This document shows, piece after piece, positions 46,476 through 58,199 of a DNA stretch of 64,000 bases. The notes below the pieces were generated by a model. It made no database searches, was not told the DNA's origin, and saw nothing but the letters and a program-made list of their open reading frames with translations. Numbering within the stretch: the stretch's first letter is position 1; the number at the start of each line of letters is the position of its first letter. Source of the DNA: Datisca glomerata. Lineage: Eukaryota > Streptophyta > Magnoliopsida > Cucurbitales > Datiscaceae. Both the position numbers and the translations under genes were made by a program. The stretch covers positions 806,001 through 870,000 of the forward strand of contig QANY01008725.1 of NCBI GenBank assembly GCA_003255025.1. The letters run 5' to 3'.

Positions 46476-46771
46476 TGTGAAAAATAGCAAGACTATTCAA
46501 AGTGCCCAAGACTTGAATAAACAGTCGAAAGAAGAAATAAGAATAAGAAAGAAGAAAGGTAGAAGACGAAGTAGTGTTCTTGAAGATATCTTGGACAAAT
46601 CATATACTTCACTAACTCTTGTGAAGTATAAGGGTATTGTATTTATACTAAATGAAAAGAGATACACATAAAATGAAAGCAAAGCTAAAAAGGGAGAAAA
46701 GAACAAAGAAAACAGTTAGCAATGCAAACTAACTAACTAACAAACTGTCAACCACCTACTCTTCCTTAACA
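46476..46771 (-). repeat. Copia-2 5' LTR
   Basis: 296 bp, reading TGTTAAGGAAG to CTATTTTTCACA on the minus strand, with intact TG and CA ends. Confidence 0.92.
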
Positions 46772-48335
46772 GCCGGTAATTATAGAGAAACTTCACTTCC
46801 ATCAATTAGTTCAAAAGCATGTACTTAGGTTTCAATCGTGACTTGATCCCACATGGTCCACCTGCTAACAATACCCTGAGCGCATGCTGGTATAGGCATA
46901 ATATATTCCCTAATAGTCGAATAATTAATTACGAGACATTGATACCAACTATAGAGTCAAAGGTTTACTATGTGAATTGAAAATTATAGTTGGTAGTTAA
47001 GCACAACTTTATGTCTCTTATTTTAGTTCAATACTTGTGCTCGTATTGTAATTGTGATTTGACCTAACTAGACCTTCTTCACATGATAGGATGTTGGATC
47101 ATCTGCCAATAAATTATACTAAAATTATTATTATTGGAGATGAAATGTCCACCTATGTTGCATTCATGAAATGATGAAAACCATATTTATATGTAATATA
47201 TATAAATTAGTAAAGTTTCCTTAAAAAATTATAGTATAGTGAAAAATAATTCATCATTAGATCATCTCGATCCATCTATGTTACAAATAAGTGTCACCAT
47301 ATCCTACCTATGTTACACCAACTAACCAAGGAACGGTACTAAAAGATAAAAAGCTAGCTTTGTGCTAGTTGAAGAGGATGTTAATTTGGAAAGATTCAAA
47401 CATACTCAAGCTGACTTTTTGGAATGTTACTGGCAGTATTTTTGTTTTTTTGGTATTAACTCAATGGAATTTTTTTTTACTTATTAGGAATAATTTTTGG
47501 TATTTTGTGGAATTCTTTTCGAAGATAGAAATTGAACTTTTAAGTATTTGTTATTATATTACAATGCAAAAAGCATGTAAATAAATATGATAACAAATTC
47601 TTTCTTGGGGAATTTATTTCTTGCGAGATGACTAAGATTCTTCTGTGAGTGATCATTTGAAACGATTTTTTAAAAAAATCATAAATGAAAGAAACGTAAT
47701 TTTCTATACGAGTAATACCATGTAGCACAATTATATTTGACATCACTAGTTATAATAATACATGATGTGTGAAATTATATGTACATCATATGATATTTTT
47801 TTATTCATTTATTACATATAAGGCAGAAGCACATGACAACTCATAACGACTCTGAACTTTTATATTTTTTATCGATTCAAAAATCATTTGAAGTGGAATT
47901 TATTTGTTGTCTAACAAAATAAAACCATTGTTTCATAAAAAAACGATAAAACTATTGAAAGAACCACGTTTCTAAATTATTTGTCTTAAAAAATTATATT
48001 GAAAGAATTTTCAATAGTTATTTTCTGTTTTTCGGTCACAAAAATAAAATTATATTCTAAGTGCTATGTTTTATAGTAGCATCAAACATCATTAAAAGCA
48101 CCATTTGGGAAATTTGTGTAAATTTCCAATAGTTGTGCGTACCATTTATTATTTATTATTAAATAAAAATAAAAGCTGTACATAATAGTTAGCCAGATGT
48201 AGCACAGGATCATGCCACGTTAACCACAAAGTGGACCCAAGTACCTAGGTTTTTAAGGGGAAGGTCAGATCTTCCATCCATCATCATCCGTCATCAACCG
48301 TAGCTGCAGCATGCAATAACCTAGACAGAGAAATA

Positions 48336-48341
<6 letters not shown>
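46772..48341. promoter_or_regulatory. upstream region of the H+-ATPase gene
   Basis: AT-rich sequence without genes between Copia-2 and the H+-ATPase leader. It should contain the distal promoter, but no specific site is assigned. Copia-2 ends about 1.6 kb upstream of the TATA box. Confidence 0.35.

Positions 48342-48381
<40 letters not shown>
48342..48381 (+). repeat. GA dinucleotide tract near the H+-ATPase core promoter
   Basis: About 20 uninterrupted GA repeats ending some 38 bp before the TATA box. GA tracts near plant promoters can bind BBR/BPC GAGA-type factors. The sequence shows only the tract. Confidence 0.85.
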
Positions 48382-48384
<3 letters not shown>

Positions 48385-48418
48385 CAGAGAGAGGTGGGCT
48401 TTTACTGAGCAAGAGAGG

Positions 48419-48426
48419 TATAAAAG
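48419..48426 (+). promoter_or_regulatory. TATA box of the H+-ATPase gene
   Basis: TATAAAAG lies 200 bp upstream of the main ATG. A start of transcription near 48450 would give a leader of about 165 bases containing one upstream ORF. Confidence 0.6.
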
Positions 48427-48510
48427 GCACACACAATAGGCAGCAGAAAGCAGCCCAAAATCCACTCTTCTTCCTCTCTAATTTTCTTGGGAAAAAAACC
48501 TCTCTTTTCA

Positions 48511-48543
48511 ATGGAAGTTTCTCTCTGTAAAAGATCTGTGTAA
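48511..48543 (+). CDS. upstream ORF in the H+-ATPase leader
   Basis: ATG GAA GTT to TAA encodes 10 residues (MEVSLCKRSV). It ends 75 bases before the main start codon, which leaves room for re-initiation. Leaders of some tobacco pma genes are known to carry short upstream ORFs that lower translation. The likely transcription start below the TATA box places this one in the mRNA. It is probably a translational control element and not a functional peptide. Confidence 0.6.
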   Translation: MEVSLCKRSV

Positions 48544-48618
48544 AGTTTGGTGGGGAAGGTGAGATTTAAGGGGAGAGTTTTTTCTTTTGCTGTGTGAAGA
48601 AGAGGAAGAAAGAGAGCC

Positions 48619-51600
48619 ATGGCAAACGAAAAAGCTATCAGTCTTGAGGAGATCAAGAACGAAACTGTTGATCTGGTACTTTCATTTTCCCTTCTTAATT
48701 TTCTTTCTTCTTCTCCCGAGAAAATTTTAGTCATAGGTTGCTCTGTTATTCAAAGTTCAAATCTTTATTAGATTTCTGATCAGACAGAATCGAAAATCGA
48801 ATTAAATTATTTTTACTCTTCAATATTTTCTTTTTTTCTCCTACAAAAATTAAAAAAATCGAATATCTCATAGTTTACTGAATGGATCTGCAGAAAAAAA
48901 AGTCTGGGCTTTTTAGGGTGTAGCAACAAGTATGGTAATTTGTAGTAATTAAAAGGTTTAGATTTGTTTTTTCGAAATTTTCTTGGGTTTTCCATCGTTT
49001 TCTCACCCACCAAACAGACCGTTTTCTGGTGGTTCGTTTCTGACAGTGGATCTGAACATGTGAATAGAGAAAAGATTGACTTGTCTTTCTCGAGATATTT
49101 GTGATTTTCTGAGCTTTTCCCGGTGCTTTTATTTCTCCTTTTTTTTTGGCAATTTTAAGTACTTTTCCGTGGTACTTTGGACTTTTCCTTAAATCTAACG
49201 GCCCTGACCCCACTGACAACCCAGACCCATCCCTTGGATTCCCCACAAATTGACTTTTTTATTGCCTTCGTTTCTGTTCTTATTTACATCGACAACCATT
49301 GCAAGTTGTCTTGGGAATCTAAACGCGTGTACCTTGCACGCTCGATCACATGGGAGTGGGGTTACTCTTCACCACTTTCATGCAGTCCCCGATTTTCTCT
49401 CCTTCAACGCCTTATGTCAACGCCTTTTGTGATCCCCTTCCGTCCAATCCAGCTGAGTCACGAGCCGGCTCACCCAAAAAAATATATTTTTATATGTTTA
49501 ATTAAAAAAAATAATCGTTATGATCATTAATAGTTAGTTGACGTTTTTAGATCCATCTTTTCAAGGCGCAATATGTTTTTCTTGGGTCCAATCCTAAACA
49601 ATTGTTGTGGTGGGTTTAGTGGCTCGGATCCCGAACCTATAATTCAGAATTACAAAGTTTATTTCATTAAATCTCGAATCACAAGAAATCAAAAACTAAT
49701 TAGTATCAACGAAGCTAACGTTCTGGTCGATTAATTAATGGGATTTTAGCTGAAAGTGTATATATTTGGAAGTGTGAAGGTTTAAGGATTATGAGATTAT
49801 CAGTTGCTAATCATAATTTATTGCTGTTTAATTACAGGAGAAAATTCCTATAGAGGAAGTGTTTGAGCAGCTGAAATGTACCCGGGAAGGTCTGTCACAG
49901 CAGGAGGGGGAAGCCAGGCTTCAGATATTTGGTCCCAACAAACTCGAAGAGAAGAAGGTTAATTCCTGATGAAAAATATCTAATTTTGATTTTGTTTGAT
50001 CGATGCATTTGAATTGTTTGATTAAATTGTTAATTATGGTTTATGTGTACCAGGAAAGCAAAATTCTCAAGTTTCTGGGGTTCATGTGGAATCCCCTCTC
50101 ATGGGTCATGGAAATGGCCGCTATAATGGCGATCGCACTTGCAAATGGTGACAATAGGCCGCCGGACTGGCAGGACTTTGTCGGTATTATATGTTTGTTG
50201 GTCATCAACTCGACCATTAGTTTCATTGAAGAGAATAATGCTGGTAATGCTGCTGCCGCTCTCATGGCCGGTCTTGCTCCTAAAACTAAGGTATGTGAAG
50301 AAAGAAAGCTTATATATATAGCTTTTTGAATTATGTATGGGAGTTAATGTTTGAGACACGAGATCACAATCCGCTTTCGTCAGGTGTTGAGGGATGGAAA
50401 ATGGAGTGAGCAGGACGCTGCTATTCTTGTCCCTGGAGACATTATTAGCGTCAAACTCGGAGATATTATCCCAGCTGATGCGCGTCTTCTTGAGGGTGAT
50501 CCGTTAAAAGTTGACCAATCTGCCCTTACCGGAGAATCACTCCCCGTTACAAAAAATCCTGGTGATGAAGTTTTCTCCGGTTCGACTTGCAAGCAAGGAG
50601 AAATCGAGGCAGTTGTAATTGCCACCGGTGTTCATACCTTCTTTGGAAAGGCAGCACATCTTGTGGATAGCACCAACCAAGTTGGACACTTCCAAAAGGT
50701 TCTCACGGCCATCGGAAATTTCTGTATCTGCTCCATCGCGATCGGAATGCTTATCGAGATCATAGTCATGTACCCAATTCAGCATCGGGCGTACAGACAG
50801 GGAATTGACAATCTTCTTGTTCTATTGATTGGAGGAATACCGATTGCCATGCCTACTGTCTTATCCGTGACAATGGCTATCGGCTCTCACAAGCTGTCTC
50901 AACAGGGTGCCATTACGAAACGTATGACTGCCATTGAAGAAATGGCTGGAATGGATGTTCTATGCAGTGATAAGACCGGAACTTTAACTCTCAACAAGCT
51001 AAGTGTTGACAAAAACTTGATTGAGGTATTTGCCAAGGGTGTCGATAAGGATCATGTTATCTTGCTTGCTGCAAGGGCTTCTAGAACTGAAAACCAGGAT
51101 GCCATTGATGCTGCCATGGTCGGAATGTTAGCGGACCCAAAGGAGGCACGAGCTGGAATACGAGAAGTGCATTTCTTCCCGTTCAATCCGGTGGATAAGA
51201 GAACCGCATTGACTTATATTGACTCTGATGGAAACTGGCACCGAGCTAGCAAAGGAGCTCCTGAGCAGGTAATTAATCTTGATCTTCATATATTACTTCG
51301 GTTGGGATTGACTTTACTTCGAACTATCAGGATGATCACTGACATTCTTTTGGAAAACAGATATTAACCCTTTGCAATTGCAAGGAAGATGTCAAGAAGA
51401 AGGTTCATAACGTCATTGAAAAATTCGCTGAACGTGGGCTTCGGTCTTTGGCTGTTGGTAGACAGGTTTGTTTAACTAACTAATCTTATTGATGTTCTTC
51501 AAATGAACTGTACAATAACTTGATTCAACTTCTGTTATTGCAATATCTTTTGCAGGAAGTGCCAGAGAAAACAAAAGAAAGTCCAGGTGGTCCGTGGCAG

Positions 51601-53943
51601 TTTGTCGGTTTGTTGCCTCTCTTTGATCCTCCTAGACACGACAGCGCAGAAACCATTCGTCGGGCTCTCAATTTGGGTGTCAACGTCAAGATGATTACTG
51701 GTAATTTTAATTTATATTTGCATATCCCCTCCTCTGCAGTACAACGTTGCATTTTTCTTTGTTATTTACGCTCATGTTTGATTAATAATAGGTGATCAAC
51801 TTGCCATTGCCAAGGAGACTGGCCGTAGACTTGGAATGGGGACAAACATGTACCCATCCGCTTCCTTACTCGGTCAACACAAGGACGAGAGCATAGCTGG
51901 CCTTCCCGTTGAAGAATTAATCGAAAAGGCAGATGGATTTGCTGGAGTCTTCCCAGGTGAATTTCTTTGCTTTTTTTTTCCAAATAAGGACATTCTAAAT
52001 ATTTATATTTTACATAAACGGGCTTCTCTTTGATTTCTAGAGCACAAATATGAAATCGTGAAGAAGTTGCAAGAACAGAAGCACATTTGTGGAATGACTG
52101 GAGATGGTGTGAATGATGCTCCGGCTTTGAAGAAGGCTGATATTGGGATTGCTGTTGCTGATGCTACTGACGCTGCAAGAGGGGCTTCTGATATTGTTCT
52201 TACTGAACCTGGTCTGAGTGTTATTATCAGTGCAGTGCTTACGAGCCGAGCTATCTTCCAGAGAATGAAGAACTACACAGTCAGTTTCCATGTGTATCTT
52301 TATTTTTCTTCTTGAAGTTATCTTGTTTCTTTTCTTATTTGTCAAATAAGCTAATTCTTTCACCCTTTTTTTCTTTCTTTTCGCAGATTTATGCAGTTTC
52401 TATCACCATTCGTATTGTGGTAAGTAGATAGCCTTCGCGTATAAATGTTTGTTTACTTCATCATCTGTTATATAGGTTCTAATTAGACATTATTATCCTC
52501 TTTTTCTTTTGTCGGTTTTATAGTTCGGTTTCATGTTCATTGCCTTGATATGGAAGTTCGACTTCTCTCCGTTCATGGTTCTTATCATTGCCATTCTGAA
52601 TGATGGTGAGTTTTAAAAATTTACATTATTAACTGTATTTATTGTTCATTTCGTGCGGCTACTGAGCATCCGTTGTTATTTATTTTGTTTTCCGTAAGGT
52701 ACAATTATGACTATCTCAAAGGATAGAGTGAAGCCATCTCCATTGCCCGATAGCTGGAAACTCAAAGAGATTTTCGCTACCGGGATTGTCCTCGGAGGTT
52801 ACTTAGCATTAATGACGGTTATTTTCTTCTGGTTGATGAAAGAAACCAACTTCTTCCCCGTAAGTTCACTTTGTACTTTTCATCGCCTCGTTGTTGAATA
52901 TAAACTCGTCTTTATTGTTTATCGCATTTCCTGTTCATGTTAATGCAGGATAAATTTGGTGTAAAATCTATCAGAGACCGTCCCGATGAAATGATGGCTG
53001 CTCTATACCTTCAAGTGAGTATAGTTAGCCAGGCTCTGATCTTTGTAACTCGGTCTCGCAGTTGGTCGTATTTTGAAAGGCCTGGCTTGTTGCTCGTTGG
53101 TGCCTTCTTCATTGCACAATTGGTAAGAAACAACAGTCTTTGCTACTGCCTTTGTTATATATAGAAACAAGAAAGGATAAAGTAATGAAAGGAGCCAAAA
53201 ATATGATTGCAGATTGCTACTGTTATAGCTGTATATGCCAACTGGGGATTTGCAAGGATCAAGGGATGTGGATGGGGATGGGCCGGCGTCATCTGGATTT
53301 ACAGTGTCGTGTTTTACATTCCTCTCGACGTAATGAAATTCGCTATCCGTTACATCTTAAGTGGAAAGGCTTGGAACAACTTGCTAGATAACAAGGTAAA
53401 TATCTCCCTTTCATTTCCTTTGTTGAATGGTCAAATTCTAATGGCTGCATCTTTTGCTCATTTTTCAACTTGTTGATAACAAGGTCAATACTTTATTTAC
53501 CTTTTGAATGGTCAAATTCTACAATTCAAAGGGCTGCTGCATTTGCTCATTTTTTCAACTATACTTTTCTGAAACAGACTGCTTTCACAACCAAGAAAGA
53601 TTATGGAAAAGAGGAGAGAGAAGCACAATGGGCTTTAGCTCAAAGGACTCTGCATGGTCTTCAACCACCAGAATCATCTAATCTCTTTTCTGAAAAGAGC
53701 AGCTACAGGGAACTCTCCGAGATCGCCGAGCAAGCCAAGAGACGAGCCGAGGTTGCACGGTAGGTGTCAAAACAGGTTTTCCGAGCAAATCGAATCAAGA
53801 AATGATTATATTGGCAACTTATAATGTTTTATTTCGGGTTTTACAGGCTTCGGGAGCTTAATACGCTAAAGGGTCACGTCGAGTCGGTGGTGAAGCTGAA
53901 GGGGCTGGACATTGATACAATCCAGCAGCATTACACAGTGTGA
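48619..53943 (+). CDS. plasma-membrane H+-ATPase (P3A-type proton pump)
   Basis: Fifteen coding exons with GT-AG introns give 954 residues: 48619-48675, 49838-49957, 50054-50290, 50384-51268, 51361-51465, 51556-51700, 51792-51956, 52041-52279, 52387-52419, 52524-52605, 52699-52859, 52949-53122, 53213-53395, 53578-53759, 53847-53943. All phases join in one frame. The pump uses ATP to export protons and build the membrane potential. TGES (actuator) is at 187-190, the phosphorylated Asp of DKTGT at 334 and the GDGVND hinge at 592-597. Ten membrane helices and the autoinhibitory C-terminus follow, ending HYTV; Thr953 is the penultimate residue phosphorylated for 14-3-3 binding in this family. The N-terminus resembles Arabidopsis AHA1/2 and tobacco PMA2 types. 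The first intron is long (1.16 kb). Intact by every visible criterion. Confidence 0.97.
53387..53570 (+). repeat. 88-bp tandem duplication across exon 13 donor
   Basis: GATAACAAGG at 53387-53396, which includes the true donor, recurs at 53475-53484. The following intron sequence (TTGAATGGTCAAATTCTA, then TTTGCTCATTTTT) is also duplicated with an 88-bp period. The second donor copy reads GTCAAT instead of GTAAAT. Confidence 0.85.
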
Positions 53944-54200
53944 GAAAGTAGAAGGAAGAAGTAAAAGACATGTGGTTCAATAATGTACCCAAATCAAGAA
54001 GACAGTGAGAGAAGGGTCTAATTAGTTAGAGAAAGCCATCTGAGATTAGATGGAAGAGAACATGTGTTTATTATTATGATGATATTGGTACTGTAATTTC
54101 CCTAGTGTTTGTTGCTTACTCTTTCCTTTTTCTTGTTGTAATTTGAAACGTCCTCAAGAAAAGGGTTTGTATTTGCTTTTTGACATTCCTTCTCACTCTA
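53944..54200 (+). other. H+-ATPase 3' untranslated region
   Basis: The 200-250 bases after the stop probably hold the 3' UTR. A T-rich run with TTTGTTGC and TTTTTCTTGTTGTAATTTG near 54110-54150 would suit a plant polyadenylation site. The exact end cannot be fixed. Confidence 0.45.
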
Positions 54201-54678
54201 AAAATTTGATCTTTAGAGTGAAAGTTATTCATTTTCCACAGTTTTTTACGCATATATCAACATGATTTTTCCTTGCTAGATGCTCATATCATAATGATTT
54301 TTTCTTGACCAAGCTAAACATTCTTAAGTATTAGGAGTAGGATGATTTGAACTCATGATTATTTTATGATGATCAATATCATGTTGTTCAATACTACTAT
54401 AATGTAGTTAGTGTATGTGGTGTGAGATCACACGTACATGTCATAGTTGACATTTATTTTTCTTTACTAACTTATATGTTTTACTTGATATGAGATCGCA
54501 TATACTATCAACTCATAATAATGATAAAGTACATGTGATCATGTAATTTAATTAGAGTTTAATTAGAGTTTTCAGTTGATTTACTCTAAACTTCATTCCA
54601 TTATTATTGTTGACAGAAGGATGGGGTTAGGATATATTTTGTCAAAGTTACATATTCTAAGAGGGAATAGAGGACCTA
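54201..54678. other. intergenic stretch
   Basis: AT-rich, with no gene or classified element recognised. Confidence 0.4.
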
Positions 54679-55016
54679 TGTGTTAGCGGAGGATTTTGGA
54701 CACTCGTCATCTACACGTAAGAACAAATAAGAAATTCCATGACAGCGAACACCACGGGTGTTTTTTCAGTGTAGAGCATGTGATACTCAAGTTAGATCTA
54801 AGTAAAGACTAAGAACAGCATAGTAAAGTGAAGTAGCCGAGCTCAACTTACCTCCCATATGACATAAAATGCCTATTTATAGTTGAATGGACTGACCCTA
54901 GGAAAAACCTTGAACTGTCATATGGCAGAGGATTGTTTTCCCATTGTCTACATGTCAAACCACTTTTAACAGGAATAGATCATCTCCTATCGTTAAACAT
55001 GAGAGGATTATGTTGT

Positions 55017-55053
55017 ATCTAGGTCGTCCGTTCTAAGAACGGACGATCGAGAT
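55017..55053. repeat. 37-bp palindrome, copy 1
   Basis: An imperfect palindrome with a perfect core, CGTCCGTTC TAA GAACGGACG (55025-55045), inside ATCT/AGAT ends. Confidence 0.85.
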
Positions 55054-55132
55054 TTAGAAACGGGAGAGAAAAAAAAAAAGAAAACGGAAAAAAGGAAAAA
55101 TGTGTCAGAAAAAGTAAAAAGAGAAATGAGAG

Positions 55133-55169
55133 ATCTGGACCATCCATTTTGAAAATGGACGACCCAGAT
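55133..55169. repeat. 37-bp palindrome, copy 2
   Basis: A related palindrome with core TCCATTTTGAAAATGGA and the same ATCT/AGAT ends. An A-rich purine tract separates it from copy 1. Confidence 0.85.
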
Positions 55170-55205
55170 TACACAAACATAATCTCCTGTTGGGATTCCC
55201 CAACA

Positions 55206-57540
55206 AGAGGGGATCACCGGTCTACTTTTTATATGGGTGATTGATTCAAAAATTGAGTGGCACAACTTTGATGGTCCAATCAAATTTGATGTGACTTTAA
55301 AGGACCCAATGGAAAATGATCAAGTGGAAGATTTCCTTCAAGTAATTAAGAGTAGAAATAATTTATCTGATTCCCCATGTAGTTTGCTTAAATAATACGA
55401 ACATCTACTTTACATTGAAAAATAACATGTAAGTTTGTTATGTTAAAAGTGTTATGAGATGACAAATGTAAATAGTGAGTCACGTCATCAAGAGTGATGC
55501 GTCAAGATGAACCCGTGGTGTTTAAAGACAGGCCCATGTGACGCCTACGTGACATGACGAGACCAATGTAAAGCGATGGAAAATATTTTTAAAAGGGACG
55601 TCGCTTAAATATAAAAGTAATGTACCCTATGACTAAACCTGTAAAGGACGCCCCTATACTTATAAAGGTGAAGAGCCCATTAAATAGATTATACGTTAAG
55701 TGTGTAACCTGTCTTCGAGCTTAGTGATAAAGGTTCGAAGGTTATTTCCTTACCTGTGAATAATTTGGGGGTTGTGATCTGATAGGATTAGAATAAGATT
55801 ACGCTATACCAAGAGAGGAAGACCTCCTTGAAGGGTATGGCCTCCTTAGGCGCCTTGGATGAGCCCCCTTCCGACAGAGAAAGGTAAAAAAAGACGCAAT
55901 GTGTGACTGGCAAGTTGAGCAATGTACCCGACGCCAAGGGTGCTCGACGGCGTGCTAAGTGAACTCACCCGCTGTCGGGGTAGCCTGATGGTGTGTTATG
56001 TGAACTCACCCGCTGTCAGGGTAGCCTGACGACAGAATGAGCAATTCACGCGACGACGGGTTAGGTAAATTTACCTGCCAGCGGGCTAGCCCATTGGCTG
56101 GTGCGCGTGGTGTCGTCGTCGTTAGGGGAACCCAAAGGTGAGTGGCGTGTTTAAGAACCTTTCGAGTTAACTCTTATGCACAGTTCAAGCCTTCCCTTTG
56201 TGAGTTGGTTGTGCGACTTCTCGTGCCATGAATGCACGACTAATCATGGGCGTAAAGCATGGTCACGTTTTATGAACGTGACATCGTTTTAAAAGCATGG
56301 CCAAGTTGTAGGCGTGGTCATCACTTGATTTATGTTTCATTACTAAGGATGTATCTGTTGTCCCCACATGACCCCATCTATATAAAAGGTCATCGATATC
56401 ATTATGGGGGATCATCAATACACACCTCCCATTTTAGGCCTAAAATCTATGTCGAGGTAGGGGTGCGTCCACTCGCTCTTCTATGGAGATGTACCATAAA
56501 CTCTGAGCTCAGGGGCTCCACCCTTCAAGATCAGGAGCCTCTGATGAATCCCCCAAACTAGGCCCAGCGACGGCGAGGGCCTTTATTTTCCTCTTGGATT
56601 TGCTAGGAAGGTACTTGTCCTCCTCCTGGTCAGGAGATGACTTCATTATCCTAAGTGTGAAATCTCCATAGTATATCTTGTTGCAAGGTACATCGGTGGG
56701 AGGAAGCTATTAGAAATCCCGTAAACTGTTAGCCACAGCTCGCTAGCATGCCTTCATTGACGAGGTAACTCCAGGCAAATGAGAAGATGACGGGATGCGT
56801 ACATATCTCGAAGTCTCGCTATGACTTTCTAAATCCGATAACCAATAATTGAAGGCTCTCGGGGCTTGGAGGCGTGCCCGCTACTTGGGAACAACCCCTG
56901 ATCGAACCCAAACTACCTAGCAACCCAGGTACACTGGTAACGAGTGCTCGTGATACAGTTGAGGGCGGAGTCACACTCACTCTCAGTAAGCACCGGGAGA
57001 GTAGACGGCGTAAGGATGGCTAAGATGATTTGATCCTCCGAAGGAAATTTTGAGGGAACCCTTTCGGCACACAACTTAATCGTCCCCCTATAAGGGCCAT
57101 GTCGCATCTTTGACAAAGTCATCCGAGCAGAGTAAGTAGAGCTTCGGTGCGAAATGTCCCAACACGTCGATGTTAGTGGAAAATCTCTATCGCTTCAGGA
57201 TTTTGCTCCCCGACCATGCCTAAGCCTGGGGTGGATCTACACAACCTTTGAAGAGTGAGGAGGCTGAGGACCAGGAAGGAGCACACATGAGGAACCTCTC
57301 CCAAATGAACATCTGCAGAAAGGTATAGTCAAGGAAACTACTGATTTTGTACTATCCCAAGTTACGCTCCAAGTCACCATGGATGAGGTTCAACATGAAG
57401 TATAAATTATCAAGGAATGTATGGGCTGAAGCGATCCTCTTGCCTGAAGCTAGTCTAATGACCAAGTGTATCCAACGTGGTCTCGAGCATGCCAAGCCCT
57501 GCATGGTTTGTGAAAGTGAAAACTAACAGTGCCTACAAGG
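55206..57540. other. unclassified repeat-like block
   Basis: GC-richer than the flanks, especially 55840-57540. It contains a TATATAAAAGG box near 56387, short tandem copies with a 41-bp period (GAACTCACCCGCTGTCGGGG at 55961 and again near 56002) and CCCAGCGACGGCGAGGG near 56560-56580, which resembles an inverted LTR-element primer site. Minus-strand frames near 56913-57122 have no known domain. It is probably decayed LTR-element sequence, but no RT, integrase or gag motif was recognised. Confidence 0.35.
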
Positions 57541-58199
57541 ACCGAGAGTAATAAATTTAAGTGTTCATAAAATGGGTAAGGTAGAATCTGAATGTAATCA
57601 TTTTGTACTATCATATGCCAGATGCCTCTATTAAATACTTAAATGACTATCAAGAATACCCTGATATTTGGTTGCTACTATAAGTTTGCAAATTAAATTG
57701 ATATGCAAAGCTCCATAAGTTTTTTCCTTTTTGGGGTTGTTAACTAATGAGACAAACCTTCAGAGAGCAGCACGTGATTGCATCTGAGTGATGCCATAGT
57801 GTTTTAAGGATAAATTCACTCCATCCATTTCTAGATTTGAGCACATCCACACCCATGTAGCACCTGAAAAATAACCATTGAAATAACCACAAAATCATAA
57901 TACCTTGTCTTTTTAATCAGAAAAAAATATCAGAATCGATGCTACAGAGTTTATGACAACATGACCTCCAGTTTGAATGCAATGCAGTGTTAAAGGATAC
58001 TCCAAGATTGTGAAACCAGATGAGAGAACTATCCAGGTAATCATCTAATCTTATAGCAATTTCACCGCAATTGTCTGAACTTAAAGCAATTTTACCTTTA
58101 GAAAAGAATTTAAAGGTATGTAAAGGATTCCAACAGCAGGTTCCATTTTCAGTACTTAAAAGTAGGGGAAGGACGACATTATATCATTAATTGTCTAAC
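57541..58199. other. intergenic, possible degenerate exon
   Basis: Mostly AT-rich. On the minus strand a stretch near 57757-57866 lies between AG and GT splice-like bases and reads an open GVDVLKSRNGWSEF segment. It is not recognised and may be chance. Confidence 0.3.

Larger units (their letters stand above)
41062..46771 (-). mobile_element. Ty1/Copia LTR retrotransposon (Copia-2)
   Basis: A 5.7-kb minus-strand Copia element. The 5' LTR is at 46476-46771 and the 3' LTR at 41062-41356; they differ at about 14 of 296 positions by eye, so it is younger than the Gypsy element. A tRNA-iMet primer site abuts the 5' LTR and a polypurine tract abuts the 3' LTR. Gag, protease, integrase, RT and RNase H are all recognisable but broken. 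A three-unit tandem array sits at the gag/protease junction. The flanking 5 bp (GATGG and GCCGG) do not match fully. Confidence 0.93.
54679..55205 (-). mobile_element. solo-LTR candidate
   Basis: The minus strand from 55205 starts TGTTGGGGAATCCCAACAGG and ends CGCTAACACA near 54679. A TATA-like CTATAAATAGG lies in between, on the minus strand near 54880. Size, ends and internal TATA suit an LTR. No coding region adjoins it and the ends have no clear 5-bp duplication, so this is tentative. Confidence 0.35.

Noticed and set aside
48265..48511. Minus-strand frames rich in Ser-Leu repeats
   Set aside because: They are the GA tract of the H+-ATPase promoter read in reverse.
49177..49530. 117-codon frame in the first intron of the H+-ATPase gene
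   Set aside because: It lies wholly in the intron, ends in low-complexity sequence and has no homology that I recognise.
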